From NCBI GenBank assembly GCA_958295665.1, contig OY282560.1, positions 26,743,653 to 26,807,652 on the forward strand: 64,000 nucleotides of DNA, written 5' to 3'. Position 1 is the first letter of the stretch. Every line of letters starts with the position of its first letter. Under the pieces are notes generated by a model. That model did not search any database, was not told the origin of the DNA, and worked only from the letters and a program-made list of their open reading frames with translations. This DNA is from Tipula vernalis. Its lineage: Eukaryota > Arthropoda > Insecta > Diptera > Tipulidae. This document shows, piece by piece, positions 19,871 through 29,594 of the stretch. The position numbers and the translations under genes were made by a program.

Positions 19871-20188
19871 ACTTTGAAAGGCGCTTCTGGTTTACTATGG
19901 GTTATTCCAGGAGTGAATGTTGTTTGGGGGACAGCCGCTTATGCAGCTGGCTCCCTTTTAGATTATTTTAATGAATCTCAAGTTAATAGCTCAATAAAGG
20001 AGTCAATTGGGTTGGCTCGCATGTATTTTATGGACAATTCTGTAATCGTAGCTTCACATGAAAGTATAGATAAAAAATTAAAACTCAACCCAGATCTTGA
20101 AGATCAAGATTCGATTATTGAAAAATGGTTGATGAAAAAAGAAGAGCAATTATATGTGACTGAAGACAAGGTTTTATCTTTAGAAAAA
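19752..20188 (+). repeat. 437-bp direct repeat, left copy
   Basis: Identical, as far as I can see, to 21337-21773. It contains the end of the Polinton polymerase fragment (from 'ADFIPIFCHNL') joined to the ORF at 19874, so both copies share the same fusion joint. The copies are 1585 bp apart. The left copy is preceded by further polymerase sequence, the right copy by (TA)n. Confidence 0.92.
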
Positions 20189-20191
20189 CAA
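19874..20191 (+). pseudogene. Unrecognised protein fragment (left copy)
   Basis: The recognisable part runs to about 20190: 'KGASGLLWVIPGVNVVWGTA', then 'AGSLLDYFNESQ', then 'GLARMYFMDNSVIVASHES' and a lysine/glutamate-rich end. The first 30 residues are hydrophobic and glycine/alanine-rich, like a membrane-associated or fusion-type segment. The first ATG/TTG is not a convincing start; the left joint cuts a longer protein. I do not recognise the family. The frame continues to 20356 in different sequence, which is probably not part of the protein. Confidence 0.35.
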
Positions 20192-20995
20192 AATAAATTA
20201 TATTATGGTTTTTCCTTTTATTCCTTTTATTATCAACGGATAAACACGGATATATATATACGTTTGAACCTTCGGATTCATTCGTCGTGGCCTTGGGCGG
20301 CTTCCTTGTATCAGTTCGTTTGGCAACAAACGGACTGTTACAAGGATGCGGAATAAATTTAACCGTTTATTTCCCGATAACACATTTCTTCAGGGTTACC
20401 CATCGCAACACCGTTGCCCAAAGGAGCTAGACTTCTCTATTTTTCAATACAGTCGTTCTGGTATAAAACTTGGGCTTTGGGTGCCCTTGAAGTATGTTTT
20501 GATCGATACGTTTTAGTTAGGTTTAATTGAGGGCCTCCTATTAGGTTTTAGTTTTAGGTTAAGTTTATTATCTTAACTTGTGTGAATAGGTGAGGAGGTC
20601 CTCCGTCGCCATCCCGTGATGAGTGGTACCCCCATTCCTGGTGGTCTTGAACCGTCTGGGGCTACCAACTGGCGAAAACGTCGACTCTATTGGTCATAGG
20701 GCGTGCTAAGTGGTTAACGAGCTTTTGTTCTTCGTTAACTTAAATGCCGACAGACTGCACACGTCTAATCACGGGGGAGGGACAGTCGCTCTGGCTGACA
20801 GGGGGCGCGACAATGGTCAGCAATTAGTTATACTTCATAGTATTAGTAAACATATATTATCAAATTCAAATTAATTTTAGCATCATTATATCCAATTCTA
20901 ATATCACAACGGATCTGGCTTTGAATAGCCTAGGCGGTGTAGATATATTCCAATTCATACGTGAAATTTTGCATGATTAAACGGCCTTATCAATT
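20189..20995. other. Insert between the 437-bp repeats: GC-richer segment, possible LTR or leader
   Basis: No gene is seen. 20380-20830 is mixed, GC-richer DNA (GGTGAGGAGGTCCTCCGTCG, GGGGGAGGGACAGTCGCTCT) ending in a GGGGGCGCGACAATGG-type sequence, which resembles the end of a retroviral LTR and primer-binding region. A second copy to prove an LTR is absent from the window. Confidence 0.3.
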
Positions 20996-21268
20996 ATGGC
21001 TACATCGGAAGTGACGAAGAAGAAGAAAGTAGGAGAACTGGAAGATGAGGGCGACATAGAGGTCGCAGCGACGAAAATGAACAAAGGCGATGATGTGGCA
21101 CCACGAGACGGAGGCGAAGAAGAAATGCGCTTCCTAGTAGATGTAAAGGAGCTGCCATCGGGTGGCTCACACGGTACTAAGGACCTTGGTGCAAAAGCCA
21201 AAGTTAGGCAAAAAATAGAGCCCAGCCACATAAAAACGAGATCAACCACCAAACGTGAGTTTTTATTT

Positions 21269-21270
<2 letters not shown>
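20996..21270 (+). CDS. Lysine/glutamate-rich ORF, possible gag start or first exon
   Basis: ATG 20996 in the context ATTATGGCTACA opens a hydrophilic protein starting MATSEVTKKKKVGELEDEGD, with 'GGEEEMRFLVDVKELPSGGSH' further on. The last plausible codons are near AAACGTGAGT at 21251-21260, which is a strong 5' splice site. Beyond it the frame runs into (TA)n. It may be the start of a gag whose rest is missing, or a host first exon. The family is not recognised. Confidence 0.35.
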
Positions 21271-21271
<1 letters not shown>

Positions 21272-21337
<66 letters not shown>

Positions 21338-21339
21338 TA
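21272..21339. repeat. (TA)n microsatellite at a duplication joint
   Basis: About 60 bp of alternating T and A directly precede the right copy of the 437-bp repeat. Confidence 0.97.
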
Positions 21340-21773
21340 GCCGATTTTATCCCAATATTTTGTCATAATTTAAGCGGCTATGATGCTCATTTTATAATAA
21401 AAGAATTAGGGTTTGATACTGATCGTATAAACTTAATTGCTCAGAATAAAGAACCACTTTGAAAGGCGCTTCTGGTTTACTATGGGTTATTCCAGGAGTG
21501 AATGTTGTTTGGGGGACAGCCGCTTATGCAGCTGGCTCCCTTTTAGATTATTTTAATGAATCTCAAGTTAATAGCTCAATAAAGGAGTCAATTGGGTTGG
21601 CTCGCATGTATTTTATGGACAATTCTGTAATCGTAGCTTCACATGAAAGTATAGATAAAAAATTAAAACTCAACCCAGATCTTGAAGATCAAGATTCGAT
21701 TATTGAAAAATGGTTGATGAAAAAAGAAGAGCAATTATATGTGACTGAAGACAAGGTTTTATCTTTAGAAAAA
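21337..21773 (+). repeat. 437-bp direct repeat, right copy, with second copy of the unrecognised ORF
   Basis: Same sequence as 19752-20188, including the ORF fragment starting at 21459. After 21773 the sequence differs from the left copy; the frame ends at 21797. AT-rich non-coding DNA follows to 21990. Confidence 0.92.
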
Positions 21774-21994
21774 TATTATACTTTAATTATTTTCTAAATT
21801 CCTTTAGTTAAACATTTTAAATTAACATAACATAAATATATCAAATTTTTAATAATAATATAATAAATACTATAATAATAAGAGTAATATAATATTAACC
21901 TTTAATCAAAATAACCGTATTGGCGATAATAGGATTATTAATAATATTAGTTCTAGTTTAGTTTAACTAATTTGTTATATGTCATAAATTCATA

Positions 21995-23624
21995 ATGACT
22001 GACCAAAAAAACCTTAAGAAAATTCTCTGCATCATCATTCCTTCTTCAATAATGGGATTAGCAATGTCATCAGTTTTAGAAAGAGATCTTTTTCCTTGCT
22101 CATCTGAGATGTCTTGCTGTAACAATACAATCCAACTCCAAGGAATCCATGGAGTAATGTTCAAAAATTGTATTAATTTATTTGACTTAATTTCACTAAA
22201 TTTTAGTTATCCTATTGTAGTAAAATCATGCTATTCTTGTCTTTTACATCCAGGAGAAATCATAACTCATTCTCATGTAAAATACTTAGTTATACTGGCT
22301 TGCTCATTGATATTTTTTTATAACTGTCACCCTTGTTTTGTTATTTCTATGGTTAGGAAAATTTAAAATACATAAGAAGGAAACCTTAACTCCTGGGCAT
22401 GTTAAAGTGATTATAAATGTGAGAGGTTTAACCACCATTAAAGGCCTTAGATGTAAAAATTATACTTGGCTCATGGTTTTTTTATATGCTTTCTCTAAGA
22501 CTGAGGCCTGTTCATTACCAGAAAACATTGGATTGAAAGCTACGGTATTCACATTATTTAAAGACACTGTCATATGTGAGAAAAATGGGACACACTCATT
22601 GGAACAATATTCTTATGTTTTTCCTTTAATGAAAGTGTATGAAACTTCAGCTTGGGACCCTTATTCTAGAGTGGTCAAGAGTTATGGTGATAGTGGACTA
22701 TGCAAAAATTGTGAGATGAAAGGGGCTGTTGGTAGGTTTAAAAGTACCATTAACTATGAGGAAGGTTCAAAAGAATACTGTTATTCTAAGGATATGACTC
22801 TAAATGGCAAAGGTTGTTATTTCCAATCAGACTGGTGTTGGAATGTTGAAATGATGCCCTTAATTAACAAATTTAAAAAATATGAAGCTTTTGAGATGTC
22901 AAATCCTATCATTGATTATAAGATACACTCAACTGATGGGACTAAATTGACTCCAATTCCTTATGGGCCACCTCAGAATACTCTTCAAGCTGGATCAGTG
23001 CTTAGAGACACCATTGATGGCACATTATGGTATTGTGGAGACTACTCAAGAACAGGAATCCCAGAAAAGAACAAACTGGGTGATATTCAATATGTCAATA
23101 AATCATTAGTCTTCCTGTGGGATGAGGTAAGGCCTGACGTAGAATCATGGAAATCATCTGGTTTAGTATACTGGCCCGAATCATTCATAAAATTACATCT
23201 TGAGTCAACTTGTGAAGTCCTAAGTGAGGATTATCAACTTAAAGTAGGTGAATATGGTGGTCAGTTGATATTTAATGGGAATTCTGTATTAGGCAGACTT
23301 GCCTTGCATGGAGACCCTGATTTTTTAGTAACTTCCAACCTTTCCAATCACTGTGTAAACATGGTCACTGAGATTCATGGTGCTAAGAGAGAAAGTCCTC
23401 ATTTCACTATACTGGTTAAAGCTGATAGTTATAAAGGTTTGTCTTCAACAACTATTTCTAGTCCTTGCCTAGTAGGAACCCATTCAATTAAATGCACTGG
23501 ACTGTTTAACTATTTCTTGGCATCTGACATTAGTGAGTCATGTAGATTTAATGGAACAGTTAAAGATTTATCAACAGAGTATATACCTTATTTAAAGAAA
23601 CACACTAAGCTGGTTCTGTTTGGC
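21995..23624 (+). pseudogene. Bunyavirus-like glycoprotein (Gn end and Gc), frameshifted, cut by gap
   Basis: Frame 1 (21995-22366) has a cysteine pair 'CYSC', then a hydrophobic segment near 22270-22350. Frame 2 continues from about 22338: a positively charged region, then a hydrophobic stretch ending 'YAFSKTEA' before 'CSLPEN', like an internal signal peptide preceding Gc. It then forms a cysteine-rich ectodomain of about 380 residues ('GCYFQSDWCWN', 'LWYCGDYSRTGIPE', 'SSPCLVGTHSIKCTGLFNYF') up to the N gap. The order membrane segment, tail, internal signal, Cys-rich domain fits a bunyavirus Gn-Gc precursor, or an env of that type. The frame changes near a T run at about 22315. It is not related to the chuvirus-like glycoprotein in this window. 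The exact family is uncertain. Confidence 0.5.
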
Positions 23625-23824
23625 NNNNNNNNNNNNNNNNNNNNNNNNNNNNNNNNNNNNNNNNNNNNNNNNNNNNNNNNNNNNNNNNNNNNNNNNNNNN
23701 NNNNNNNNNNNNNNNNNNNNNNNNNNNNNNNNNNNNNNNNNNNNNNNNNNNNNNNNNNNNNNNNNNNNNNNNNNNNNNNNNNNNNNNNNNNNNNNNNNNN
23801 NNNNNNNNNNNNNNNNNNNNNNNN
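23625..23824. other. Assembly gap (200 Ns)
   Basis: Exactly 200 Ns, so the true size is unknown. The right edge starts with a short (AT)n, suggesting the assembly broke at a microsatellite. Confidence 1.
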
Positions 23825-23839
23825 ATATATATATAATCA

Positions 23840-25245
23840 CAATCACTGTTCCATGACCTCAAAAACACTTTGCCAGAATCCAGTGAGAATGTCAACTTTA
23901 CAGCAAGTCGCGGTTGGTTCGATAAGTTCAAGAAACGAAGTAACCTCCACAATGTTGCTTTGAAAGGAGAAAGCGGAAGTGCAGACACTATTGCCGCTGA
24001 AAAGTTCATCGAAGAGCTAAAATCCATCATCAGTGAATCTGGTTATACCGCCAAGCAAATTTTTAATGTAGATGAGGCGGGGCTGTTTTGGAAACGGATG
24101 CCTACGCGAACCTTCATTTCTCGTGAACAGAAGTCCGTTTCTGGGTATAAAGTTGCAAAAGAACGGATTACTTTATTGCTTGGCGGAAATTCTAAAGGCG
24201 ACTTAAGTTTAAACCGCTTTTGATATATCAATCGCAGAATCCTAGAGCGATGAAAAATGTAGACAAAAATAAGCTGACGTACATTGGAAATGGAATAAAA
24301 AGGCTTGGATGACGGCAACATTGTTCGAGGATTGGGCAAAGAACTGCTGTATACCGGAAATAAAAACATACTGTTCCAAAGAAAATCTAGATTTCAAAGC
24401 GTTAGTTTTAGTAGACAACGCACCAGGCCATCCCGTTTATATTAACGAATTGTCACCTAATGTACAATTTTTATTCATGCCACCGAACACGACATTCCAT
24501 CATCCAACCAATGGACCAAGGTGTTATCTCGACTTTTAAAAGTTACTACCTTAGACGTACTTTTAAGCAACTTATTTCGGCTGCCGATTCCGATAATAAT
24601 AATACGACAATCAGGAGCTTTTGGAAGAACTACAACGTCCTAGATGCAGTAAAAAATATTGCAGACTCGTGGAAAGAGGTAAAGCAGAGTTGTTTAAATG
24701 GGTGCTGGAAGAAACTCTGGCCAGAATGCATAAATCAGTCAATTAATTCGAGTTCCATCGAGTTGGAGATTTCGCAGATTCGGAGAGATATTGCTCAAAC
24801 TGCTGCTCATGCTGAATTTGAAGGCATGGAAGAAAGCGATGTTCAGGAACTTTTATGTGCTCACGTAGATATGACCAATGATGATCTAATAGATTTATTG
24901 GACAATCCCAATTCGAACGAGGATAATAACTCTAATGAGGAGTCTCATAATAAATCTGCAACTGGCACAGTCACAGCGGAATTATCGAAAGGATTGAAAA
25001 TGGTTGATGCGGCTCTAGAAATATTCACTGCCATTGATGATCAACCAGATGAAAATTCGAAATTTACGCAGATTGTTTTATCACAAGTAACACGGTACCG
25101 GGATATGTACCTCAAAAAAAAACAACCAGCAGTTCAAACAACTCTGCACAAATTTTACCTGCCAATTACAAATCGTAGTGATAATACGAGCGAGTCCGAT
25201 GTTTCTCTGAATACGATTTATTCAAGTGAAGCTGAAACTGAATAG
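23840..25245 (+). pseudogene. Second pogo/Tigger (TIGD-type) transposase, frameshifted, N-terminus missing
   Basis: It starts after the gap with the second DNA-binding domain ('TASRGWFDKFKKRSNLHNVA', close to the same block of the Tigger at 17174), then 'IFNVDEAGLFWKRMPTRTFI', 'LVLVDNAPGHP' and 'PMDQGVISTFKSYYLRR', which supply the three catalytic aspartates. Frameshifts lie near 24.20, 24.28 and 24.49 kb. The C-terminal part is long and open (24460-25245). It holds 'SWKEVKQSCLNGCWKKLWPE', an acidic region and a final 'QTTLHKFYLP' motif. It is a different subfamily from the first Tigger. TIRs were not found. Confidence 0.85.
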
Positions 25246-25558
25246 ACTTCGGAATTTAATTTTTTTAATTGAAATGTGATATTTTTTATAATTGAAATGA
25301 GATTTAAACATAATTTGATCTTCATGTACCATATGTACATATTTAGTTTTATTTACTTGTTATTAGATCAATTCTTTAATATGTTTCTGTTATTTACATA
25401 TTTTTTGTAGAAAAAAATAAATAAAAATGAAATTTTAAGTTTTGGAACCGATTTTTTATATTTCATTGTATTTATATGGAAAACTATGTTTCGTTTTGCG
25501 TTGTTTTCGTATGCGTTACGTTTTTCAAGTCCAATTAATCGTGCAAACCGAGGTATTG

Positions 25559-25561
<3 letters not shown>
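25246..25561. other. AT-rich non-coding DNA after the Tigger
   Basis: No gene is seen. It contains AATAAA-type signals near 25410 and a stretch with weak coding appearance, but nothing recognisable. Confidence 0.5.

Positions 25562-25632
<71 letters not shown>
25562..25632. repeat. (AT)n microsatellite at left edge of glycoprotein fragment 4
   Basis: About 70 bp of alternating A and T with one AAA interruption. The glycoprotein sequence starts at once after it (ATCACCCAACACCG). Confidence 0.97.
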
Positions 25633-25635
<3 letters not shown>

Positions 25636-26276
25636 CCAACACCGAAGTTATCTGGGAGTATCAGGATGCTGGCGAATTAGCTAAATCAGGACTATATACT
25701 CAGGAAGAAATTCACAAATTGAAAAACCATCTAATGTTCAGTAATGAAAGAGATGCGATTGACAACATTATAACGAGAGGTGCCACGTCTTCCAATATTG
25801 ATCTTCAGAATATACGTATGATTAACTTAATCCCGGAGCACGATCTAACAGCAAAGATCAGAACAATATGGGAAAAAACCTGGAATTCCTTTTCAATTTT
25901 TGGACAATTCTCTGCGGGAATTTTTGGCATTATGGTGATTTGGAAAATCATTAAATTCACATTTGACAGTTTTCTTCATGGACTCGAACTCAAAAGAAAT
26001 TATGATTCGAACTGGGTATTACTAGCGTGTTGCTGGGATAGTTTGACAAATTATCTACTTTTCCGAAAGGTGAATCATAAACCGAAGTATGATCATCCAA
26101 TAAATTCTGATATGGCTTTATTAAATTCACGACCAAGACAAAACGAAGGTACATCAGAATTATCAGAAATTATAACAACTGAAGACAATAGGGTAGTGTC
26201 TACAAGTGTCACTATACCTTCTTATCAGAAACCATCGGCTCCTATCATTAACAATATTCATGCTCAAACCACATGA
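25633..26276 (+). pseudogene. Chuvirus-like glycoprotein, C-terminal fragment (fourth, divergent copy)
   Basis: It corresponds to about 2275-2919 of the array copy and begins at 'HPTPKLS' in a different frame before the real frame ('VIWEYQDAGELAKSGLYTQE'). Over the block from 'MFSNERDAI' to the end of the anchor I counted about 40 synonymous but only 2 amino-acid differences from the array copies, so the protein was under strong purifying selection while the lineages diverged. The TAG of the array copies is TGG here, and the frame is open to TGA at 26274-26276, giving a cytoplasmic tail of about 90 residues. The 3' region to about 26350 is also related to that of the array. Confidence 0.85.
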
Positions 26277-26350
26277 TTCTATTAATTTAACTTCAAAAAA
26301 TAATACAAAATTCATCTATACCATAACATTCTTGCTATCAACAATTCATT

Positions 26351-26352
<2 letters not shown>

Positions 26353-26419
<67 letters not shown>
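26353..26419. repeat. (TA)n microsatellite at right edge of glycoprotein fragment 4
   Basis: About 65 bp of alternating T and A directly after the glycoprotein 3' region, so this fragment is bounded by (TA)n on both sides. Confidence 0.97.
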
Positions 26420-26422
<3 letters not shown>

Positions 26423-26594
26423 TGCTGCCATCTAACAAAAAATACAAAATATTTAATATACAGTTGAAAGACGGAGTTTTAATAAATTGATGCATAGACG
26501 TTTACAGTTTATATGAAAATTTAGTTATCAAGGTGTTACTGTTTATCTTTTCATATAAAAATATGACGTAGACGTTTATGTTGTTGTATTTTAT

Positions 26595-26801
26595 ATGGCA
26601 AAATTTTTTGGAGTAAATTATTTTCGGCTGTGCCTAGCTACATCTACTTTATACTACTTTTCTACCAATTATTTCAGAGTTTCGGGGCATCTGGGACTAC
26701 CTATTTCCGTCGAAGGAAAGACGAAGCCCATGCCACCGAATACCGAATGCATAGTACCTGCCAAGGAAACTGGATATTGCCCGTTACAGCAATTAAATTA
26801 A
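26595..26801 (+). CDS. Short unrecognised ORF
   Basis: A 68-codon frame. The second half ('GHLGLPISVEGKTKPMPPNT', 'VPAKETGYCPLQQLN') looks protein-like, the first half is hydrophobic. The preceding 170 bp are AT-rich. No family is recognised. A splice acceptor-like TTATTTCAG at 26667-26675 could mark the true start of an exon. Confidence 0.25.
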   Translation: MAKFFGVNYFRLCLATSTLYYFSTNYFRVSGHLGLPISVEGKTKPMPPNTECIVPAKETGYCPLQQLN

Positions 26802-26939
26802 TATATTAACCAACCTTTTACATCCACAACAAAATTGTAATATGAAAAATTTACTTGCTTACATAAATTCGCAATAGCCCACGTTCAAGAATATCTTATC
26901 GCTATTGATTAAGCCAGGCGCGAGTTCTATAAAACAGTT

Positions 26940-27309
26940 TATTGGTTCGATACATCCGATTTCTTTTATAAGGCCACAACAGTCCGTTTATACGGTTACG
27001 ATTTTAAAAGGCTGAAGGAAGCTGGTGAATACTAGTTGCTCTTGTGTTCAAAAGTGATCAAAACAACGTTTGATTCAGAATCTTTTAAATTGCTGTGAGT
27101 GCAAACTTACACCAAAACAAGACCAAATTGGAATTCACGGTGTTAAGCAACGGTGCTCAGAATATGTACATCACTGGGTCAATTACACCGATTTTATTTT
27201 GAATATGAATCGTTTTAAGTACAAATCCTGGAGTGTCAAAGCGTCAAGAGATGAAATGCGTGTCGCTTTAGAAAATATGCAACGAGAAATACCTTTTGAT
27301 ATTAACTAA
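26940..27309 (+). pseudogene. Unrecognised protein remnants
   Basis: Two adjoining stretches look like decayed coding sequence. One is 'VYWFDTSDFFYKATTVRLYG' at 26940-27032. The other is the frame of 27070-27309, with 'CCECKLTPKQDQIGIHGVKQ' and 'WSVKASRDEMRVALENMQRE', ending TAA. Stops lie between them. The family is not recognised. Confidence 0.25.
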
Positions 27310-27392
27310 CATTTCCCAGAGGATCAGGTTTTCATTGATTCAGTTCCAGCAAAAATGATGACTCAGTTATTTCAGATATCATAATGTGAGCT

Positions 27393-27790
27393 AATACCGT
27401 GAGTTCTACCGCTATAGGAAGTATCTCTCAAATGCTATTCGCCTTGCCCGACGCGCCCGATGCGTTAGACGGGCCCACCCCCCTGCTTTAAGTTCGACGT
27501 CTATGTCTACGCGTTCTTACTCCCAAGAGTTCACTAATCAGAGGCTTTTTATCAACGCGAACTTCAGATACCGCATTAGGCGCGTTCCTCTGATTGCCGT
27601 TCCCAACAAGTTAAGTTTTCTTGATGCTTACCATCGAGCCCCAGCTGGTTGGATTGAAACCGCTGATGAAGTATTTGACAGTGCAGATCCGTCATGGAAT
27701 CTTGATCGTTTTATTACACCATCATTAAATGGAAATGATCAGACCATGGAATATGTCTGTAAAATATGGAAAAATACGCCCGAGAATTAA
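27393..27790 (+). CDS. Unrecognised arginine-rich ORF in a GC-richer island
   Basis: The frame is open from just after the TAA at 27390-27392 to TAA at 27788-27790, with an internal ATG at 27503. The first 35 codons are very basic ('RLARRARCVRRAHPPALSS'), followed by 'NANFRYRIRRVPLIAVPNKL' and an acidic, tryptophan-containing part ('DPSWNLDRFITPSLNG'). Its composition differs sharply from the AT-rich flanks. A basic N-terminal arm before a folded part would fit a small capsid or nucleoprotein, but no family is recognised and the upstream end is missing. Confidence 0.35.
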
Positions 27791-29028
27791 GGACATGTTG
27801 GATGCCCACTTTTATTAAGAAAACTCTCCTCCATTTAAGGAGAGTAAATAAACAGTGGAAGATAGGTGGCGAGTGGGTTTCTTTTTTTAGTAGTGATAGA
27901 CAGGTAGAAAAAGGTAGACCATCAACGGAAAACCGAAAACTAAAATCGAAAATCGAAAATACAGCAATTTCGAAGTTGCAAAAAGGGCTTTCCACACCTA
28001 CGCCGATCAATTTATCGATCTTTTTGGAAATTTGCGAATAGAAAGCGGACATATGAATCTTTAGGATCTACACTCGTGGTTCTTTCGAGACCGAACATGT
28101 ATTGTCATCGTTAAATAAACAAAAAATTAAATCGAGAAATATCTAAGATTTTTAATTCCTTAAAAGAAAGCAGAAATTATAAATTGAATATCTCTTTTTT
28201 TTTGGAGCGAATTTTGTTTTGCAATTTTTATCCGTCCGAAGGAAAGGGAACAAATTTTTGTTATTTTCTTTCTTTTCCCAAAAATAGACAGGTAAAAATG
28301 AAATCTACATATAAAAAAAAGAGTGAAATAGTGATCGTGTAGTTTCGTTTTGAAAGAAAAGAAACAAAAAATCATTAGTAACATATACAACCTCGAAAAA
28401 GAATGAAACACAAAATATCGAAATAATAAAATTTGAATTTAAACACTGAATTATTCAATTTTTGTTGTTAATTATTATTTATTGTGGTTTAAATAGTGAT
28501 TTATTATTTTAGATATTATATTTCACAAGTGTAAGTAAATTCTGAAATATTTTTTTTTAGAAAAAAAAAAAAAGAAAACCAAGGAGAGCCTGAATACGCA
28601 ACTGCAATCAATTAAAGAATTCTTAGAGCCTTTACTGGAGCTCCATTCTATATCCCCAATAGAATTTTCACATTAGTTATTGCAAATGCCTTAACTTTGT
28701 CTAAAAACTTCGATTTCTGTAAAATCATTTGTGCCCTAGACATGTTCATAATCGTTTTAAAAACTACGAACATGTAGTTGCTAGAATTTCGACAATGGTA
28801 TCACGCAACAAAGGATGTGTTGTCCTCACAGGTTTCTCACATGCAAAGTTCGTAACAGGATTATCTGGATCTGAATTAGCGCACAACAATTAAACACAAC
28901 CAGGAGAAGAATTATCAGATGGAGACTCTTATGCGAGATATCTAACAGAGAAGCGATTGTCGTTAAAGTCTCCATACTCTGCAAGTAGTGTATTTTGGCC
29001 GTAAACGTCTACGTACCATTGTATAATA
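27791..29028. other. Non-coding AT-rich DNA
   Basis: No gene is seen. It includes long A- and T-rich runs (28190-28340, 28550-28575). A small ORF at 27766-28041 overlaps the end of the previous frame and has no protein-like features beyond chance. Confidence 0.5.
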
Positions 29029-29046
29029 TACATTCATGGACGAGTA

Positions 29047-29113
29047 CATACATTCAGGGGTAATAACATGTATTCAGGTGGTATTGCATACATTCAGGTG
29101 ATAAGTTATATTT
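29047..29113 (+). repeat. Dispersed CATTCAGG repeat, copy 1
   Basis: 67 bp with three internal repeats of an approximately 20-bp unit (CATACATTCAGGGGTAATAA, then ATGTATTCAGGTGGTATTGC and CATACATTCAGGTGATAAGT). It is clearly related to 45362-45428, 16 kb away. It lies about 0.5 kb upstream of a decayed transposase-like gene; the other copy lies about 0.2 kb upstream of a piggyBac element. Confidence 0.8.
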
Positions 29114-29594
29114 GTGTAGCTTAGAAGCAAAACGGTGTATTTTCCATAATTTAAAAAAAAAAGTTGATTATGAGGTTATGTTCCTTTCGTACAACAAAAT
29201 CAAAATATTCAAGTTAATCTTGTCAAACCAATCGTATTCACTTTCAAACCGAGCATCAAAATAAAGGGTTGGTTGCAAATCAACTTTATTCCTTCTCTGA
29301 AAAATTTTCAAAACCGTTCTATTCCATTCGAGATTTTGTATGCATTTATATAATCTTTGTAGCAAAACGATTGAATTCTTTTTCAGCGCGAAAAATGTGA
29401 AACGTCAAAAAATTTGTTCAGCAAAATTAGTTGTGGTTAAATTGCCTTAGTGCATAGTCGCGTTTTGATAAGAAGTACTTGCATACGAATAAGTGAATAA
29501 TTATATGTGTTTCAAATCGAACCTTGGTAAGTAAATTTACTCTTTTTGTAATGTATAATAATTAGTGAGTTTATTAATATAGCGCGTTGCTAAA

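Noticed and set aside
27420..27490. tRNA or rRNA gene in the GC-rich island
   Set aside because: No cloverleaf or rRNA-like conserved blocks could be made out; the island is open reading frame.
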